DNA of 64,000 nucleotides from Pseudevernia furfuracea. Its lineage: Eukaryota > Ascomycota > Lecanoromycetes > Lecanorales > Parmeliaceae. The translations under genes were made by a program, and so were the position numbers. The notes beneath the pieces were generated by a model, which saw nothing but the letters and a program-made list of their open reading frames with translations, searched no databases and was not told where the DNA came from. The stretch is taken from NCBI GenBank assembly GCA_022315425.1, contig JAIUPT010000036.1, forward strand, positions 1,227,809-1,291,808. Reading direction: 5' to 3'. Below are positions 1 to 11,628 of this stretch, in pieces (position 1 is the stretch's first letter; each line of letters starts with the position of its first letter).

Positions 1-95
1 GATCAAGCCCTGGGGTGACTGGGGTGACTGGGGCGCTGGCATTTATTAGCTACTACTGAGCCGAGTGCACGTCCGGGCGAACCAATCCATCGAGC

Positions 96-138
<43 letters not shown>
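96..138. repeat. TTA trinucleotide microsatellite
   Basis: About fourteen uninterrupted TTA units. The long Leu or Ile runs in the frames across it are translations of the microsatellite, not protein. Confidence 0.95.
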
Positions 139-1024
139 GGCAACAAGGTGCAATCAGTTAGTACGGAGGTGGCCGACACACACTCGCTACCTGCCTCAGG
201 GTGGTCTGTCTCTAGCTTTCCAGATGGTGGTAATTGGTGTTTTGTGGAATGTTTTGCCAAATAGACTCCACGCTTGCATCGGTGGCTTGATGAAAAACGG
301 GGCCAGACCACAAGGCCACCACGTGGACCACGTGGAAATTACAACGCTAACAAAGTCACGGCAAGCCACTGCCACTGCCACTGTCATAGAGTATTAGGTA
401 CGTAATGTAATTGCTGGGAAGAGAAGGCTGATTCCGTCGGTCGGTAACATTGCAATCTGCAAGCAGATGAAGGCTCTGAGTCCCAGGATTCTGATTCTCA
501 CGTCGGGGAAGTTGGAAGCGAGGTGCATTATTGCCAGAAGTCGAAGGTCGAAGCCAAGTGGTCGAGAAAGCACCGCGCGAATACAGCTTCTCGACATCTC
601 GACATGGAAAGGAATACCGTACTTGTAGCAGGCCAAAGATGGGGGAATAATATGAAGCAGCTAGTGGATCCAGAAACACAAGCCAAGCCAATATTAATTT
701 AATAATATTAAATACTATTGTTATTATTGCAAAATTTGGTCATGATTCTATGATTCTATGATTCTATGATTCTGGGGGGGCGCTACCCGACGCCTTGTTT
801 GAGAGTGGAGAAGTGGAGAGTGAGAGTGTCCCAAATGATTAGGTAAGAATTCCAACATTCTCCGCGGACGAGGATCCCTTCATTGTCCGCGATCTTTCTT
901 GACTCGCTAGCTTGACCCTTTTGGTTTTTCTCGCCCGCTGACACCATGAGGGGAGTTTGTTTGATTGATTTCAAAAAGATGCTCTCTCCTCTCGACAGCA
1001 TCATTATTGACCAGGACAACGACT
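139..1024. other. Left-edge non-coding stretch, 5' flank of the gene at 1025
   Basis: No convincing gene. It contains an 8-bp tandem repeat (listed separately) and a G-run at 774-780. The short frames on both strands lack recognisable motifs. The last 200 bases are presumably promoter and 5' leader of the next gene. Confidence 0.5.
742..773. repeat. Four tandem copies of ATGATTCT
   Basis: Four perfect 8-bp units directly followed by a run of G. Simple minisatellite. Confidence 0.9.
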
Positions 1025-1741
1025 ATGCCAACGAAGCCGCGCATGCACATTCCACGTTCCAGTAACCCCGACACAGACAAGTACGCGCTCATCTCCGATC
1101 CCAAGTCCGGCACAGGGACCGGCTTTGCCCGCTCCTCTTCCTCACTCAAAGCATTCATATCCCCAGCCATGCGGAACAAAGCCCGCCTGCATCTGGCCCT
1201 TTACGCACTCCCCAAATACCCCGACACCTATCATTATGCGCTGCTCCTTCGCCCCAAGGATATTGCCGCCACTCTAGCCCTCTCCGGGGTTCTCACCGCA
1301 AGCAAGTACCACGTCAAGACCACCATCCGCACCAACGCAGACGGTCTTGTCTCCCATCCCTGGATCTACGAGACGTACAACATCCACGACCTCGCCGACG
1401 AGCCGCTTCTCCTCGCGAGCATGGTCATTGGCAAGGTCTCCGTGTCGCAGGACCGCGTCGGTGAAATCTTGAGCCGGGTGCCCATCTACCACGACGACGG
1501 GTCCTCCGGCAGAGGGGCCAAGTTCAACGACATGGAGTGGGCGCGCCTCGCGATCGAGGCGCTGCGGCAGGCCGACGCGGTTTCCGACGACGGCCTCAGC
1601 TGGGAGGCCATTTTCGAGAAGTCGCTGGATTATATGAGGAGGAAGCAGGCGGAGGGGAGATGGCAGGCGGGGTGGAAGGGAGGGAATCCCGACGCCGTGG
1701 CCACTTTCGACCTGCTCACGGGCAAGGATGTTCTTTTTTGA
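1025..1741 (+). CDS. Conserved fungal hypothetical protein (DUF6914-like)
   Basis: An intronless frame of 238 residues. The frame is open upstream to 965 but only through a TTG, so the first ATG (1025) is taken as the start. The centre reads like a small fungal-only family: KARLHLALYALPKYPDTYHY near residues 49-68, then HPWIYE and a stretch ending ERxGEIL-like (QDRVGEIL). I recall this layout (YHW/YHYALL, KYHVK, W-YE) from proteins labelled DUF6914 in mould genomes, but could not check it. No signal peptide or membrane segment is visible. The C-terminal part (FNDMEWARLAIEALRQAD, then KSLDYMRRKQ) is helical. Codon use is GC-rich at third positions, unlike the flanks, which supports real coding. 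Function unknown. Confidence 0.8.
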   Translation: MPTKPRMHIPRSSNPDTDKYALISDPKSGTGTGFARSSSSLKAFISPAMRNKARLHLALYALPKYPDTYHYALLLRPKDIAATLALSGVLTASKYHVKTTIRTNADGLVSHPWIYETYNIHDLADEPLLLASMVIGKVSVSQDRVGEILSRVPIYHDDGSSGRGAKFNDMEWARLAIEALRQADAVSDDGLSWEAIFEKSLDYMRRKQAEGRWQAGWKGGNPDAVATFDLLTGKDVLF

Positions 1742-3120
1742 AGTACGGTCCCCCCCCCCCCGGCTGCATTCCGTGCTGCTGGAGAAGCCCGTGTCCTCTG
1801 CTTACTTCTTTGAAGGCTGTCGACTGGTCGGAGATGCTCGCCCGAGCTTTTTGGTATTGCACCGTCATTGGCGGCATCCACTGTACGATGGCGACCATGG
1901 AAGCTTGTTGACCTCGTTGGGACTTCGTTCCGAGTACGACAGCTCTTTCGAACTAGGCGAAAGTTTTACTCGGGGGGGAAAGGGGGAATGCTGGTCTTCA
2001 GCTCTTTGTCCGTCGTAGCACCATCTGAAAGTTGAGCGACCCACAGATAAATCAACACCGAGCTCCAAAAGGCCGGCATCACGGCTGAACAAGATTCGGG
2101 TTGGGTGAAACTTTCCATTTGCATAGGGGAACTCCAGGCACGATCAATCTGCCCGCACCAGGGGAAAAAATTGACTATCAGCGGAGGCATACTTCGGGGA
2201 ACGAATAGCCATCTTTCACGGCTGGGACATTCATCTGATAGGGGTCTCCGTTTTCGAATGAGACGACATCGATGGGCTTTCAAGCATCTATGCTAGGTTG
2301 AAAGAGGTTTGCCAGTGGATGTATGTGGATCTGGATCACAATCGATAGAGTAGCTTCGTTACCGAGCGCGCCCATTTCTTGAAAATTTAAAACCTCAATT
2401 TGCCTGGGGTGTCTTACGCCTTCCTCTCCTCATCTTCTGCCTAATAAGCTCACCAGGTGCACAAATTGAAGCATGCAAAACAATCGACCGGCCCCCCGAC
2501 TTGGTAAGTACTGTAGGTGTAAGGTAGATTCTGAGGGGTCCAGCCCTACGAAAGCCGCTACTCTAGTCGATGGGATTCCAATACAACCGTTTCCTATCTA
2601 ACCCATTCCGCAGTCATCATCTCCGCAAGTGTTTGATTTATTGTAGAATAGTCCTACAGAGAAACCTGCATACGAGTTCACAGGCGCGTTTTACTGGAGC
2701 CATTAAAGCACGCTCAATTGGGTTTTTCCGTAGGGTAGAGTTAGCTGCGCGCGTCCGCAACCTCTGGGTCGCGCGCGACCAGTCCTACTCTAGCGAGGGA
2801 AGCCACCAGAGCTGATACAACTGTCCAATAATGATGCATCCCAAGCTTGTGGATGTGGAAGGAGTGGTTGGGGGAGGGAATACTCCCCCCCCCCCCAACC
2901 TCTTCTGCGTCTGTCTGCGCTCCCTTTCTCCCTTTTTTTCTCTCTTTCTCTCTTTCCTTTCCTTCTTCCCCACAATGTATGTATCCCCCCCATCTCCCAA
3001 CCGCAATCTCCAAACCGCAATCTCCTCACACACGGAACTCCAAAACAAAACACCTGCCACTCCTTACCGATTTTCCCTGTCTCGCACTGCGATTTTCCTC
3101 TCGGCGAAGAAGAAGCTCTC
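1742..3120. other. Intergenic region with pyrimidine-rich tract
   Basis: No frame with recognisable protein character. A poly-C run follows the upstream gene at 1748-1760, and a second lies at 2885-2896. A CT-rich strand-asymmetric tract at about 2900-2970 resembles a fungal core promoter and lies just upstream of the decayed gene at 3124. Confidence 0.45.
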
Positions 3121-3123
3121 ACA

Positions 3124-4030
3124 ATGTCTTTCTTTCTCTCGCAACGTGCGTGATGAATACTGCTCTCCCGAGCGCAATTTCTCTTCGTGAGTGGCCTAGG
3201 TGCCTACGGCCGGCATGCCCGTGATCGTAACGATCTTCTTCGTGAGGGCCGTCGTGCCAACCGCCAGCGTGTCAGGAGCGATCGTGGATGACCTTCGTGA
3301 TGACCGAGGATGCCTACGACTATCGTAGCCGTGATCGAGATGGTGTTAATTTGTAGTGATCGCGATTGCTTACAAACTTTCGTGACCATGGTCGAAATGT
3401 GGTCCGTAGTGGCCGTGGAGTGTTTGAATACCGTGGTCCATGATGATGATGATCGTCGAGGTGATGAGATGCGGCACGCCTTATCGTAATGGATGGCCCA
3501 GAAGAACTATCCCCGTCGTAATGGAGCTAAGCCTTTTCCATGACCGCAATGAGGATAGGCAGCAACAGCTAAGTAGGCGAGGGTATAAAGCCCTACCACG
3601 ATCCTACCAAGATAGACCGTTGTGTACCGGATAAGGTTCAAGTCCCTTCGGACCAACGTCCAGATCAGGTTCGCAAGCCCATGGTCAAGACCATGCAATC
3701 TGGTGCGTAAACAGGAAGATACGATGAAGAACGTCCTCCGTGCCTGGCTCGGAAAGCAGGCCGCAAGGTGCAACGCGAGTAATAAATGTCGTGTTGATAC
3801 GACAGAGATGTTTCTAAACGCACCATACCCCGCGATGTGGTCGTTCAGTATAATGCATGACGAATCCCGTGCTCAGTGATCTCGAGCCTTCGCGATGTTT
3901 CGGGTCTGAAGCTGAAAGTATTGCGAAGAAGAAGCGCCATCTTGCAGAAGCCGTCAAATCAGTCGTCTCGCCTCGGGAAAATCCAGCAGCGCCTGCTCAG
4001 ACCGTCTGTCGCGATCCTCGTGTCATAGGC
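3124..4030 (+). pseudogene. Decayed Arg/Asp-rich low-complexity protein gene
   Basis: Islands of the same unusual composition appear in changing plus-strand frames, separated by stops: RDEYCSPERN (around 3150), GRHARDRNDLLREGRR (from about 3211), YDYRSRDRDGVN (about 3318), DDDDRRGDEMRHA (about 3440), and a last open island 3857-4039 containing AESIAKKKRHLAEAVKSVV. Taken together they look like one basic/acidic RD-rich protein, similar in style to RNA-binding or nuclear proteins, broken by several frameshifts and stops. A CT-rich promoter-like tract lies upstream at 2900-2970. I do not recognise the family. An alternative is that biased base composition (many CGTGATCG-like words) mimics RD coding by chance. 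Confidence 0.4.
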
Positions 4031-5534
4031 TGTAGTGGATGAAGATAGACAGCATGTAGATCCATGGTGGGATCCATGAGGTATAAGACCTCATGGATAA
4101 CAAAGAATGGTCCTACAAACATGGGATGAAAGCATATGCATGGGAGGACGCTAAAACATGTATGGAATGGCCTAGACACTCCGACACCTCGTAATTCCTC
4201 ATCTCAGAACTTGCTGAGCACAGACAATGATCCCTATTACGATCGCGGTCATCAAAGGCCCAGGATATGCAGCCGCGGTTCAATGTCTCGCTCCAGGTCA
4301 CAAATCTCAAGCCAACATACATTGAATGGAGCTCGGATTCTCAACAGTCTCTTCAAATCCTCGCTTCGAAGGCGATTACCTGAGACTTGAGCCTTTGGCA
4401 CAAATTAAAGATACCCCGATTGTCTTGAGAGCCTGTAGACAAGGCTGGAGCGTCGTAGTACATAAAAAAACAATGGCCGGAATGGAGGACCATGCGTGAA
4501 GCTCGCATGCAGAGAATGATATCAGCTCCTCTAAAGTCTTTGACAGTGATGCGCCTTGGGGTTTGTGCTTTCGATGCGTCTGTATCATCATTGGGGTAAA
4601 TCACAACCACTACAGTCCTGGTCCATTAGGGCAAGATCTGCCATTCGGATTCCCAGAGTGGGCACTTTTAGTGTCTGATTGGGCTACCATTAATCATGTC
4701 TAGTCTGATGCATTCAAATACTCAACATCAGTACCGCTATCAGTCAAGGTTTTGGTCGTCCATCGAAGTTTCTGGTGCTTTGGTATGTAGTCAGTATCAT
4801 TGAGTCCTACGCTGGTCCTTTGTTGCTGAGAGACCCGATGAAGATTTCGGCATATCAAGCTCTCGCCTCTGTGACTGGCAAAGCTTTTCTTGGACATACA
4901 GTCGAACCTCCGAACCACCGTCGCATCGCCGTTTTCCCATGGCCTCCCAATGTAGCCGAGGAAAACCACAGCAGCAATTGCGCTCCCTGACAGAACGATA
5001 AAAGGGACAGAAAACGGATAAGATCATGAAACTCGACCTACAACATCTACCGCCCATCCACCAATAGGCCCATTCTAAGAACGATACCCCAGACCCTGCG
5101 CGCTCATTCATCAGGGGACCTCATTCCAGCAAAGATTCTACAGCTCCCCGGGAAAGACATTCTCTCCGCTCCACAAGATCGAGACAACAGAACAATCTTG
5201 CCTCCATCCCTATGAAGTCTACAGACATCATTTATGCACACGTCTAGCAACTTTCACAGCATGGCTGCACGCTCATCCGGCCCCCTTCCAATCTCCAGCG
5301 CATTGAAGTCTGCGCAATGTACATTGGATGTGCTGGCGCATGAATAGAGCTTTTTGCGTCATCGCCAAAGCGTGAAATCGCGCGAATGGGGCTATATTCT
5401 ATCCGCCGTGCGCAAAATGGTTTACTGCAACTTCAACTTCGAAACGAATTGTTCTCCTGCTCTTACAGCAACGCAACTTGGATCTGGAACAAACCCTCGC
5501 ACCATCCGACAGCGAAACCATACCTATACTTACT
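4031..5534. other. Non-coding with weak minus-strand relics
   Basis: No intact gene. On the minus strand, changing frames between about 5110 and 4400 keep protein-like stretches such as AIAAVVFLGYIGRPWENG, SKKSFASHRGESLICR and RRITVKDFRGADIILCMR, broken by stops. They may be an old gene but I cannot assign a family. The final 150 bases should hold the promoter of the gene at 5535. Confidence 0.3.
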
Positions 5535-6503
5535 ATGCCTTCTACGCTTCTCAGGATATCCGTCTTCCTCGCTTTTCTCCTCCTCGCCGCTGCCCGTCCG
5601 CAAGACCAAGTGTCGCAAGATCAAGTGCAAGCCGACGCCTTCGCCATCGGCGCCGAGGGGGACTGGGCTTCCAGCGGGAACTATCTTATCTACTCTTGCG
5701 GGTCAAAAGTCCCAGATGTCAAGAATATTCTAGATCGAACATACCTTTCCCTGCAGACCGCCATTCTAGGAACCGACAGCTCAGCCTACAAAGCCTTCTT
5801 CCACTCCGCAGACCCCAGTTCCATGACCGCAGTGCTCAAAGCCATTGCTGCAGGCACGAACATCACTGATCCAATCGGCGGATCCCGGGTACCGACTATG
5901 GTGTGCGCCAATGCCAATGAGGGTACGCTCTGGGAAATATGCCAGCAGTCGGAACAAACGGTGATTTATCAATTCCACGGGACCGCTATCGTCGTTCTTT
6001 GTCCCGTATTCTTCGACAGACCACTCATGCCGCTGTCCACGGAATGCGGCACGGTGAACCGTGCAAACACGGCACTGATTTCGCACGGCTATATCACTGG
6101 ATCGCAGTATGGCTTTCTGGTGCAAGCGCTTGCGGACATGTATATCCAGGACACGATGCGCGGAAACCCGCCGGGCGCGGACGTGAGTGATCTCAATGCT
6201 TGCCTCGCGCTGCCACCCGATCGGGCTTTGAAGAATCCGAGCAGTTATGCATTCTATGTCTCGAGTAAGTGGTAGCGTTTCTCGAATCCACTCAAGGCCC
6301 CCTTCGGTCGACGACGGGAGATGCTGACGCGAGTGCATTATCAAGACGTCCGGGCCGGATGTACGAAGTTTCCGTCCCGGGTGCCCACTCAACGGGATCG
6401 AGAGTTGGTGGCGATTGATGGAGCCGGGGGCGGCAACGAGACGGGGCCCCTGGCCATCGATTGCGTCGGTATTGGGGCGGATTCGAGCTCTTGCTCTCCC
6501 TGA
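5535..6503 (+). CDS. Secreted metalloprotease-like protein lacking the zinc motif
   Basis: Two exons, 5535-6264 and 6346-6503, joined by an 81-nt intron (GTAAGT donor, CTGAC branch, AAG acceptor), give 295 residues. ATG 5535 is chosen because it begins a clean signal peptide (MPSTLLRISVFLAFLLLAAA). The layout (NYLIYSCG near the N-terminus, LCPVFFDRPL in the middle, NACLALPPDRALKNPSSYAFY near the C-terminus) matches fungal secreted proteins related to deuterolysin/lysine-specific metallo-endopeptidases. Where such proteins carry HExxH, this one reads LVQALADMYIQD, so the two zinc His and the catalytic Glu are absent (Gln, Ala, Asp instead). It is therefore probably not a peptidase. One N-glycosylation site (NIT) is visible. 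The exon-2 boundary is inferred; reading through would stop six nucleotides after the donor. Confidence 0.65.
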
Positions 6504-8070
6504 TGCTACGCGGTGCGCACGAGCCTCTTTCCGGTTCGACTCGAGATGGCACGAGTCCAAGGAACCCCTGTCCTCGAAGCGTCCTCGTGCTTGCCTGATG
6601 CGCACACGAGAATCCAGTCTGGAGGACATCCATATCGTGTGCGGTGCCACTAACGACTAGCGGTGTTTCGGAAACCCCTTGGTTTCAAAGTGGTCCTTCT
6701 TGATCTCTCTTTAGCGGGCGTTCGTCTGGTCAGGTGTTCCTCCAAGCAGTTCATATCCAGCGACGAGGAGTCTCTGGTTTTGAACAAGACTACAACAATT
6801 TTAAATAGACTCTGTTGCACTGGTTCAGTGTCGGCTTGTTTTTTCGTTTGGATGGTCTTCGATACCTGCGGAAGCGCTACAGCGGGGAGATTCATCAAGT
6901 CTTGTCCCGAGCGGGGTGCATGTTTCCCTGGATATGCATCACTGAGGCTGCACGTTCCTATGTACTCTACCAGTCGTTGGCGATGATCTCGATCTCGGAA
7001 TACAGCTTAAACATGACCCGATCGAGTGCTTTCCAAATTCGCACTCATACAACTTTCTTTGCCCCCTTTTTGGGGTCATCCGTACCTTCAATGTCGAAAT
7101 CGGATTTCTTGCTTTCGTCTGGATACTGTAACAAATAGCCAAAATATTGAATTCTTGATCCTCATGCGTGATCTATATTTCTGCAAACGTGGCAAGTATA
7201 TCTACCATAGTATTTCCTCTCTGCGGTGGGCTTTTACACTCTCTACTTCATCTCATCCGCACTGTTCTCGGTCGGACTCATGTTTCTCTTCCCTTTCTGG
7301 CAAATTGCGCCTGTTTTCCGCCTCCTTGCTCGGCGTCTGCACTTTTACACATCATTGGGCGGAAACACCGTCCTTTCATTCGTGGACTGCGGCCGTGGTG
7401 TCCTATTTTCTCTCGATGCATCTGGGCACTTGGTGTCTATCGGCCCAACTGCATCCGGAGTCGTAGGCACCCATCCAGCAACGTTTCAGATCGGCTCGAC
7501 TTTCGGACCTGTAACCGAGATGGCTAGGAGAATCGGTAGCGCCTTTGTGCCCATAGTGTGCACGATCAATGCGAAACTTTTGGCTTTTCTTCGGATCGCA
7601 GCCGAAACAGGTAGTTCTGCTGACCTGAGAACCGCCGGACATTGTGGCATCCTGAATGTAGAGTGCTCTGTTGCTGTGATGTCGAGGTGGAAAACTCCCT
7701 GTATCTGCCAAAACTTTGAGGACTGCTACCGTACGTCTGTTCGGTTTTGCGAGGTTGCCCTCGTAACATGACTGATGCAAATGTATATGCTAGTTGCTAG
7801 ATTGATCCAAAATTTTGTCAGAGGGCTTAACCGCACACGAGAAAACGAGAGCCTGGACTTAGCTATAGACTCACCATTCGAATATTGTTTGCTGCCCTTT
7901 GACAAGAGAGGCGTTTTCTGGCGCTGATGCTACTCGCCGAAAGATGTTTGCAATGGGATTGCCTCATTTAGGTTCATTCATTACCTCAAGATAGATGTCT
8001 GTTTCCTACTTATTTTTTCTCCTTCATGGTCCGCCAATAACAGTTACCCTAAGCCAATAACCAACCATCC
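6504..8070. other. Intergenic, no supported gene
   Basis: The longest plus frame (7226-7771) begins with a hydrophobic stretch but has no ATG start and no family signal. A minus frame over 7403-7780 contains CFGCDPKKSQKF but nothing diagnostic. These lengths are expected by chance in 64 kb. The 3' part should hold the promoter of the gene at 8071. Confidence 0.4.
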
Positions 8071-8997
8071 ATGGGTTCCTCCAATCCACACAACATGGAT
8101 TCGAATGATTTTCTCGATACGGGCGCAGGCCCATCAACCAGATCTTCCGACCGAGTCCGAGCGTCTCATCAACATAGGCTAAGTGAATCGACGGCTGAGG
8201 GACTCACAACAGCAGACTCAAGTGGGAGCGGCGACACTCGAGTGGTACATTAATCTATCAAACATTCACAAGGTCCCGTGTGGGCCACGTTCATGCTGAT
8301 ACACAGGTAGCTCGCGCCACAAGAGGAAAATGAAGCGGTAAAACAAATCCAGGAAGCCAAGGAAAAGCGCAGAATAAGAGACAAGCAAGAAATCGAGCGC
8401 CTTATGGTCGACAAGTCCAATAAAGAACTCCAGGAGGCGCTGGCACTATCAAGCCATGTTGGGTACAAACCTGAGTCGCAAAAACTGCCAGACCATTCCG
8501 ATGATTTCTCTTTATTCCACGCAGGACTATGTGAGAAGGTCATGCGCTTCATGACGAATGCCCACTTTAGGACGGGTGCAGATATAGAGCCTCGAGAGGC
8601 TTTCAATCTCGTGGCAGAAGCGGGAGGAGACGAAAAGCTTGCATTTAACAGATACTTGTTCGCCAACTCACCCATTACTTCCACTACGCCAGACTTCATC
8701 AACTCTAGTGTGACCCCAGGCCTCAACTGGTCCAACGGCCGTGATCATGGCCGTGATCATGACCCCGGCATTTTTCTGCTCCACAATGGGAGGTTACAGT
8801 GGCCACCAAGGGCAGATGTAGAAACTGCGGAGCAGAGAGAGGAGCAGAGAAAGAGAGTTGAGGAGGTCAAGAAGCCTGAGGAGGAAAGTGAGAAAAAGCG
8901 TGGTATGTTTAAGAGATTATTTGGCGTGGAGAAGACGGGGCAGGTGGAGTCGGCTGAATGCGCTAAATCGTCCGGGGAACCGAAGCGACAGGACTAA
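8071..8997 (+). CDS. Hypothetical fungal protein, acidic/basic C-terminus
   Basis: Two exons, 8071-8244 and 8311-8997, with a 66-nt intron (GTACAT donor, CTGAT branch, GTAG acceptor) that keeps phase 0, give 286 residues. The N-terminus is Ser/Asp-rich and probably disordered. Exon 2 opens with a charged helix (EENEAVKQIQEAKEKRRIRD) that may be a coiled coil. A more globular part follows (CEKVMRFMTNAHFRTGADIE, then AFNLVAEAGGDEKLAFNRYLF), and the end is Lys/Glu-rich with KKRGMFKRLFG. A short direct repeat GRDHGRDHD sits mid-protein. No signal peptide or membrane helix. I do not recognise the family. The acceptor could be four bases earlier only at the cost of an in-frame TAG, which fixes the choice. 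Confidence 0.65.
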
Positions 8998-9905
8998 ATG
9001 TAAGCTACTTAGTCATTTAATCACCAGTAGGCCCTTGCCTGCTATCACACGTATGTAATGAATGGGAGATACTAATGTGCAAGTTTTGCAATGCGAGAAG
9101 AAGCATTTAGAGGAGTCAGTATAGTATTCAACATTTCACGCTTGGGTCTCTCACAGCTCTTCGAAGGATTAATGCCTACGTTGATCTTACCATTGATAGA
9201 AGAATGTCGCGGGCGTAGATCTAGTGATTCCGGCGCTCCAACCTCTGAGCCTTACATCAGACACGCGGGATCAGTCCTCCCAGCGCTGGGTAGGACCTTG
9301 CTACGATCTCTCACCCCTGATTCCTCTTCGTAGCCCATAGCTTTTGTCGTTCTTTAGCAGTAGATCAGGAAAACTTTCAAATATTGCTGCAATCCAGCCT
9401 CTAAATCAAGGAAGGAGACCAATTGATTTAAAGGAGGCGGCTGTGGCAAGCTGAGCGAATTGGAATCGAACTGTTGAATAGAGAGGGTCTAGACGACTGA
9501 TATTGAGTGGACTAAGGAGGAGTGTCTATGTGGGAAGCACGGAAGGTAGAATACAAGTATGTGCCGTGCCAAGCCACTAGTACAGTCACGTGCTGTAGGG
9601 CTGTTTGTCACCTTTAACATTTATTTATACGCCAAGACAATTCTTGCAGCCCTACCTCGGTACAGGCCTTGGCATTAAGAAGCGCTAGGCGATCCTTGAG
9701 AGTACTTACCTGAGGGGCAGCTGACCGCAACACGCTTGTATGAGCGTTAAGCGCACGAATAGGGTCCACTTGTGCAGTTTGCACGTCAAGACGCATCGTA
9801 CTCAGTCACACATGTTTCCAGAACGGTGCTAGCTACACCTAGTCTACTACAGCACGCACTCAACTTAACTCTTCCACAAGATCCTGCATCTACTTATAGA
9901 GCTCG
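8998..9905. other. Intergenic region
   Basis: No supported gene. A palindromic CACGTG lies at about 9587-9592 and could be a bHLH site by sequence alone. A minus frame over 9614-9796 (60 residues, starting RLDVQTAQVDPIRALNAH) has protein-like composition but no support. Confidence 0.4.
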
Positions 9906-10337
9906 ATGATTATGGGTGACTACACCATCATTCATGCCACACCTAGCGTTGAGAACTACGTTTCTCTCCGCGACTCTACTGGCCTCACCCCAAAGACCCT
10001 ACAAGCTGCGACTGTGGGCCTCGCCAACACCCTCTTTGCTGTACAAATCGCCCCAATCCTCCTCCCCAACATTGTCGTCGGCATGGGCCGCATGATAGGC
10101 GATGGCGGCTGTTTCTTCCAGATAGTCGACATTGCTGTTCTTCCAGCACATCAGGGCAAGGGTCTTGGGAAGATGATTATGAAAGAGCTGAAAGACCGGA
10201 TGAATAAGAGTGTACCCGAAAGTGGCACTGTATTTTTATTCGCAGACGGGCAGGCGAATGAACTCTATAAGCAGTTCGGATTTGTGGAGACGGCAGGCTT
10301 GACGCCCACCAGTGTAGGAATGGCATGTCGTTTCTGA
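9906..10337 (+). CDS. GNAT-family N-acetyltransferase
   Basis: An intronless 143-residue frame covering one GNAT domain. It has the acetyl-CoA signature VDIAVLPAHQGKGLGKMIMKEL (motif A, Q-x-x-G-x-G/A pattern as QGKGLG, about residues 74-95). Motif B follows as NELYKQFGFVETA, the usual Y-x-x-x-GF element near the end. These proteins transfer an acetyl group from acetyl-CoA to a small amine or an N-terminus; the substrate cannot be told. The size matches compact bacterial-style GNATs in moulds. Two ATGs lie six bases apart (9906, 9912); the second gives MGDYTI and is equally plausible. No signal peptide. It stands alone with more than 900 bases of non-coding DNA on both sides. Confidence 0.88.
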   Translation: MIMGDYTIIHATPSVENYVSLRDSTGLTPKTLQAATVGLANTLFAVQIAPILLPNIVVGMGRMIGDGGCFFQIVDIAVLPAHQGKGLGKMIMKELKDRMNKSVPESGTVFLFADGQANELYKQFGFVETAGLTPTSVGMACRF

Positions 10338-11628
10338 TAAAGTGGGGAGGGTACTAAACGTAGAGAGACAGTGGCGGACAGATTTGGCTTTGGTGGTTGA
10401 GATATCTTTGCAGCGCCAATCGGCAATGGGCCTAAAAGTGTTACAGCATAGCGATGCTTCTCCTCCACATGACCTTTCACACGCTGCAGGTAAAAGCGCT
10501 AGAACTGGTGCACACACGCAACTACAATGAGCTCTCATTCAAAGTGTACAAAATGCTCTCACCCAGCGAAGTCGGTCGGCTTGTGCCATTGTCTTTTCCA
10601 AGAACTCGAACCACTAATCTTTTATTTGTTACTAGTTATCTCTCATCTTACTCTATTGGGGCCCCGAGCTGATGGCATAAACTTGCATGACTTGAGCGGT
10701 TGCTCTCACCACACAGCAGCTCTAGGCTATCGCGCAGACGGCGTCGCCGGGTCCTACAACAATCTCGTCATCCTGTTGATCGAGATCTTTGCATGTCTCC
10801 GAGGCAAGAAGAGCGAGTATGATATTTTACTAATTATTACTGATTCTTCAAAGCAGTGGGGGTTATCGCGCTCGTCGGAGCATAAAAGCGGGGGGTTCGC
10901 CTCTAAAGATAGTTCGTCGCCGCCCTTTTCCGAGTCTTGCCGGTTTTTCTCGGCGTAGAGATGCGCAAGATTGTTTCAAGTCCATGTAAGGAATTGCGCC
11001 ACATCAAGGAACATTCTAGAAACAGAGATAAGGAAACCGACAGCACGTGTAGGCCTCATCGTAGAATGATTGACCCTCGATACCCCCACGCATATACCGC
11101 GCTTCAAAGTACCCTGCATCGTTGATCAGCCGCTTTTCGCATACATTCATCATTGACGCGCCAATGCGTGAAACGAAGAAACTCACAAATTCCTAAATGC
11201 TCTTCTTCAAACACCGTGGATGCCCAGCTCACTCAAAGTGGACCCTCATGCTTACCACCAAGGTAGCTTATCTGGATGCTTGTCTATGGACCAATAGACT
11301 ATGAGACCGATACACCTCTCTCGGCCGCCCCAACTGATCACCGATACCCGGAAATTTAGATAACGAGTGACTACGGACATATGCAGACGAATGAGAGCAT
11401 GTTATGAACCATCCCATCTGGAATCATCTGCCGCACAGCAACTCATATGCCTATTCAACACCCGATTCTGAATATCGTGATCCGCTTCTAGTGTATCATG
11501 TTTGCTTCCTCTGTTGATAACCCTATGATGCGTCATATGTAAGTCCACCGCTGTTTTACTGCTTTGCATCCTCCGTATTTCCCAGAAGAAATCCGCGCTG
11601 CTTGGCCCAAATCTTCAAGCCGGTTGCC
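10338..11628. other. Intergenic region
   Basis: No supported gene. A plus frame over 10527-10958 opens with CTKCSHPAKSVGLCHC, which has two CxxC-like pairs. It has no family match and a chance-level length (143 codons, no good ATG context). Confidence 0.4.

Noticed and set aside
1728..2018. Frames overlapping the 3' end of the gene at 1025
   Set aside because: Other-frame shadows containing a poly-C run; no independent support.
2741..3122. Charged minus frames rich in Lys/Arg/Glu
   Set aside because: They are translations of the CT-rich tract read on the opposite strand.
5781..6650. 289-residue minus-strand frame
   Set aside because: It lies antisense to the metalloprotease-like gene, has no start or domain, and reflects the high GC third positions of the real gene.
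7226..7771. 181-codon plus frame with hydrophobic start
   Set aside because: No ATG start, no family signal, and a length expected about once by chance in six frames of 64 kb.
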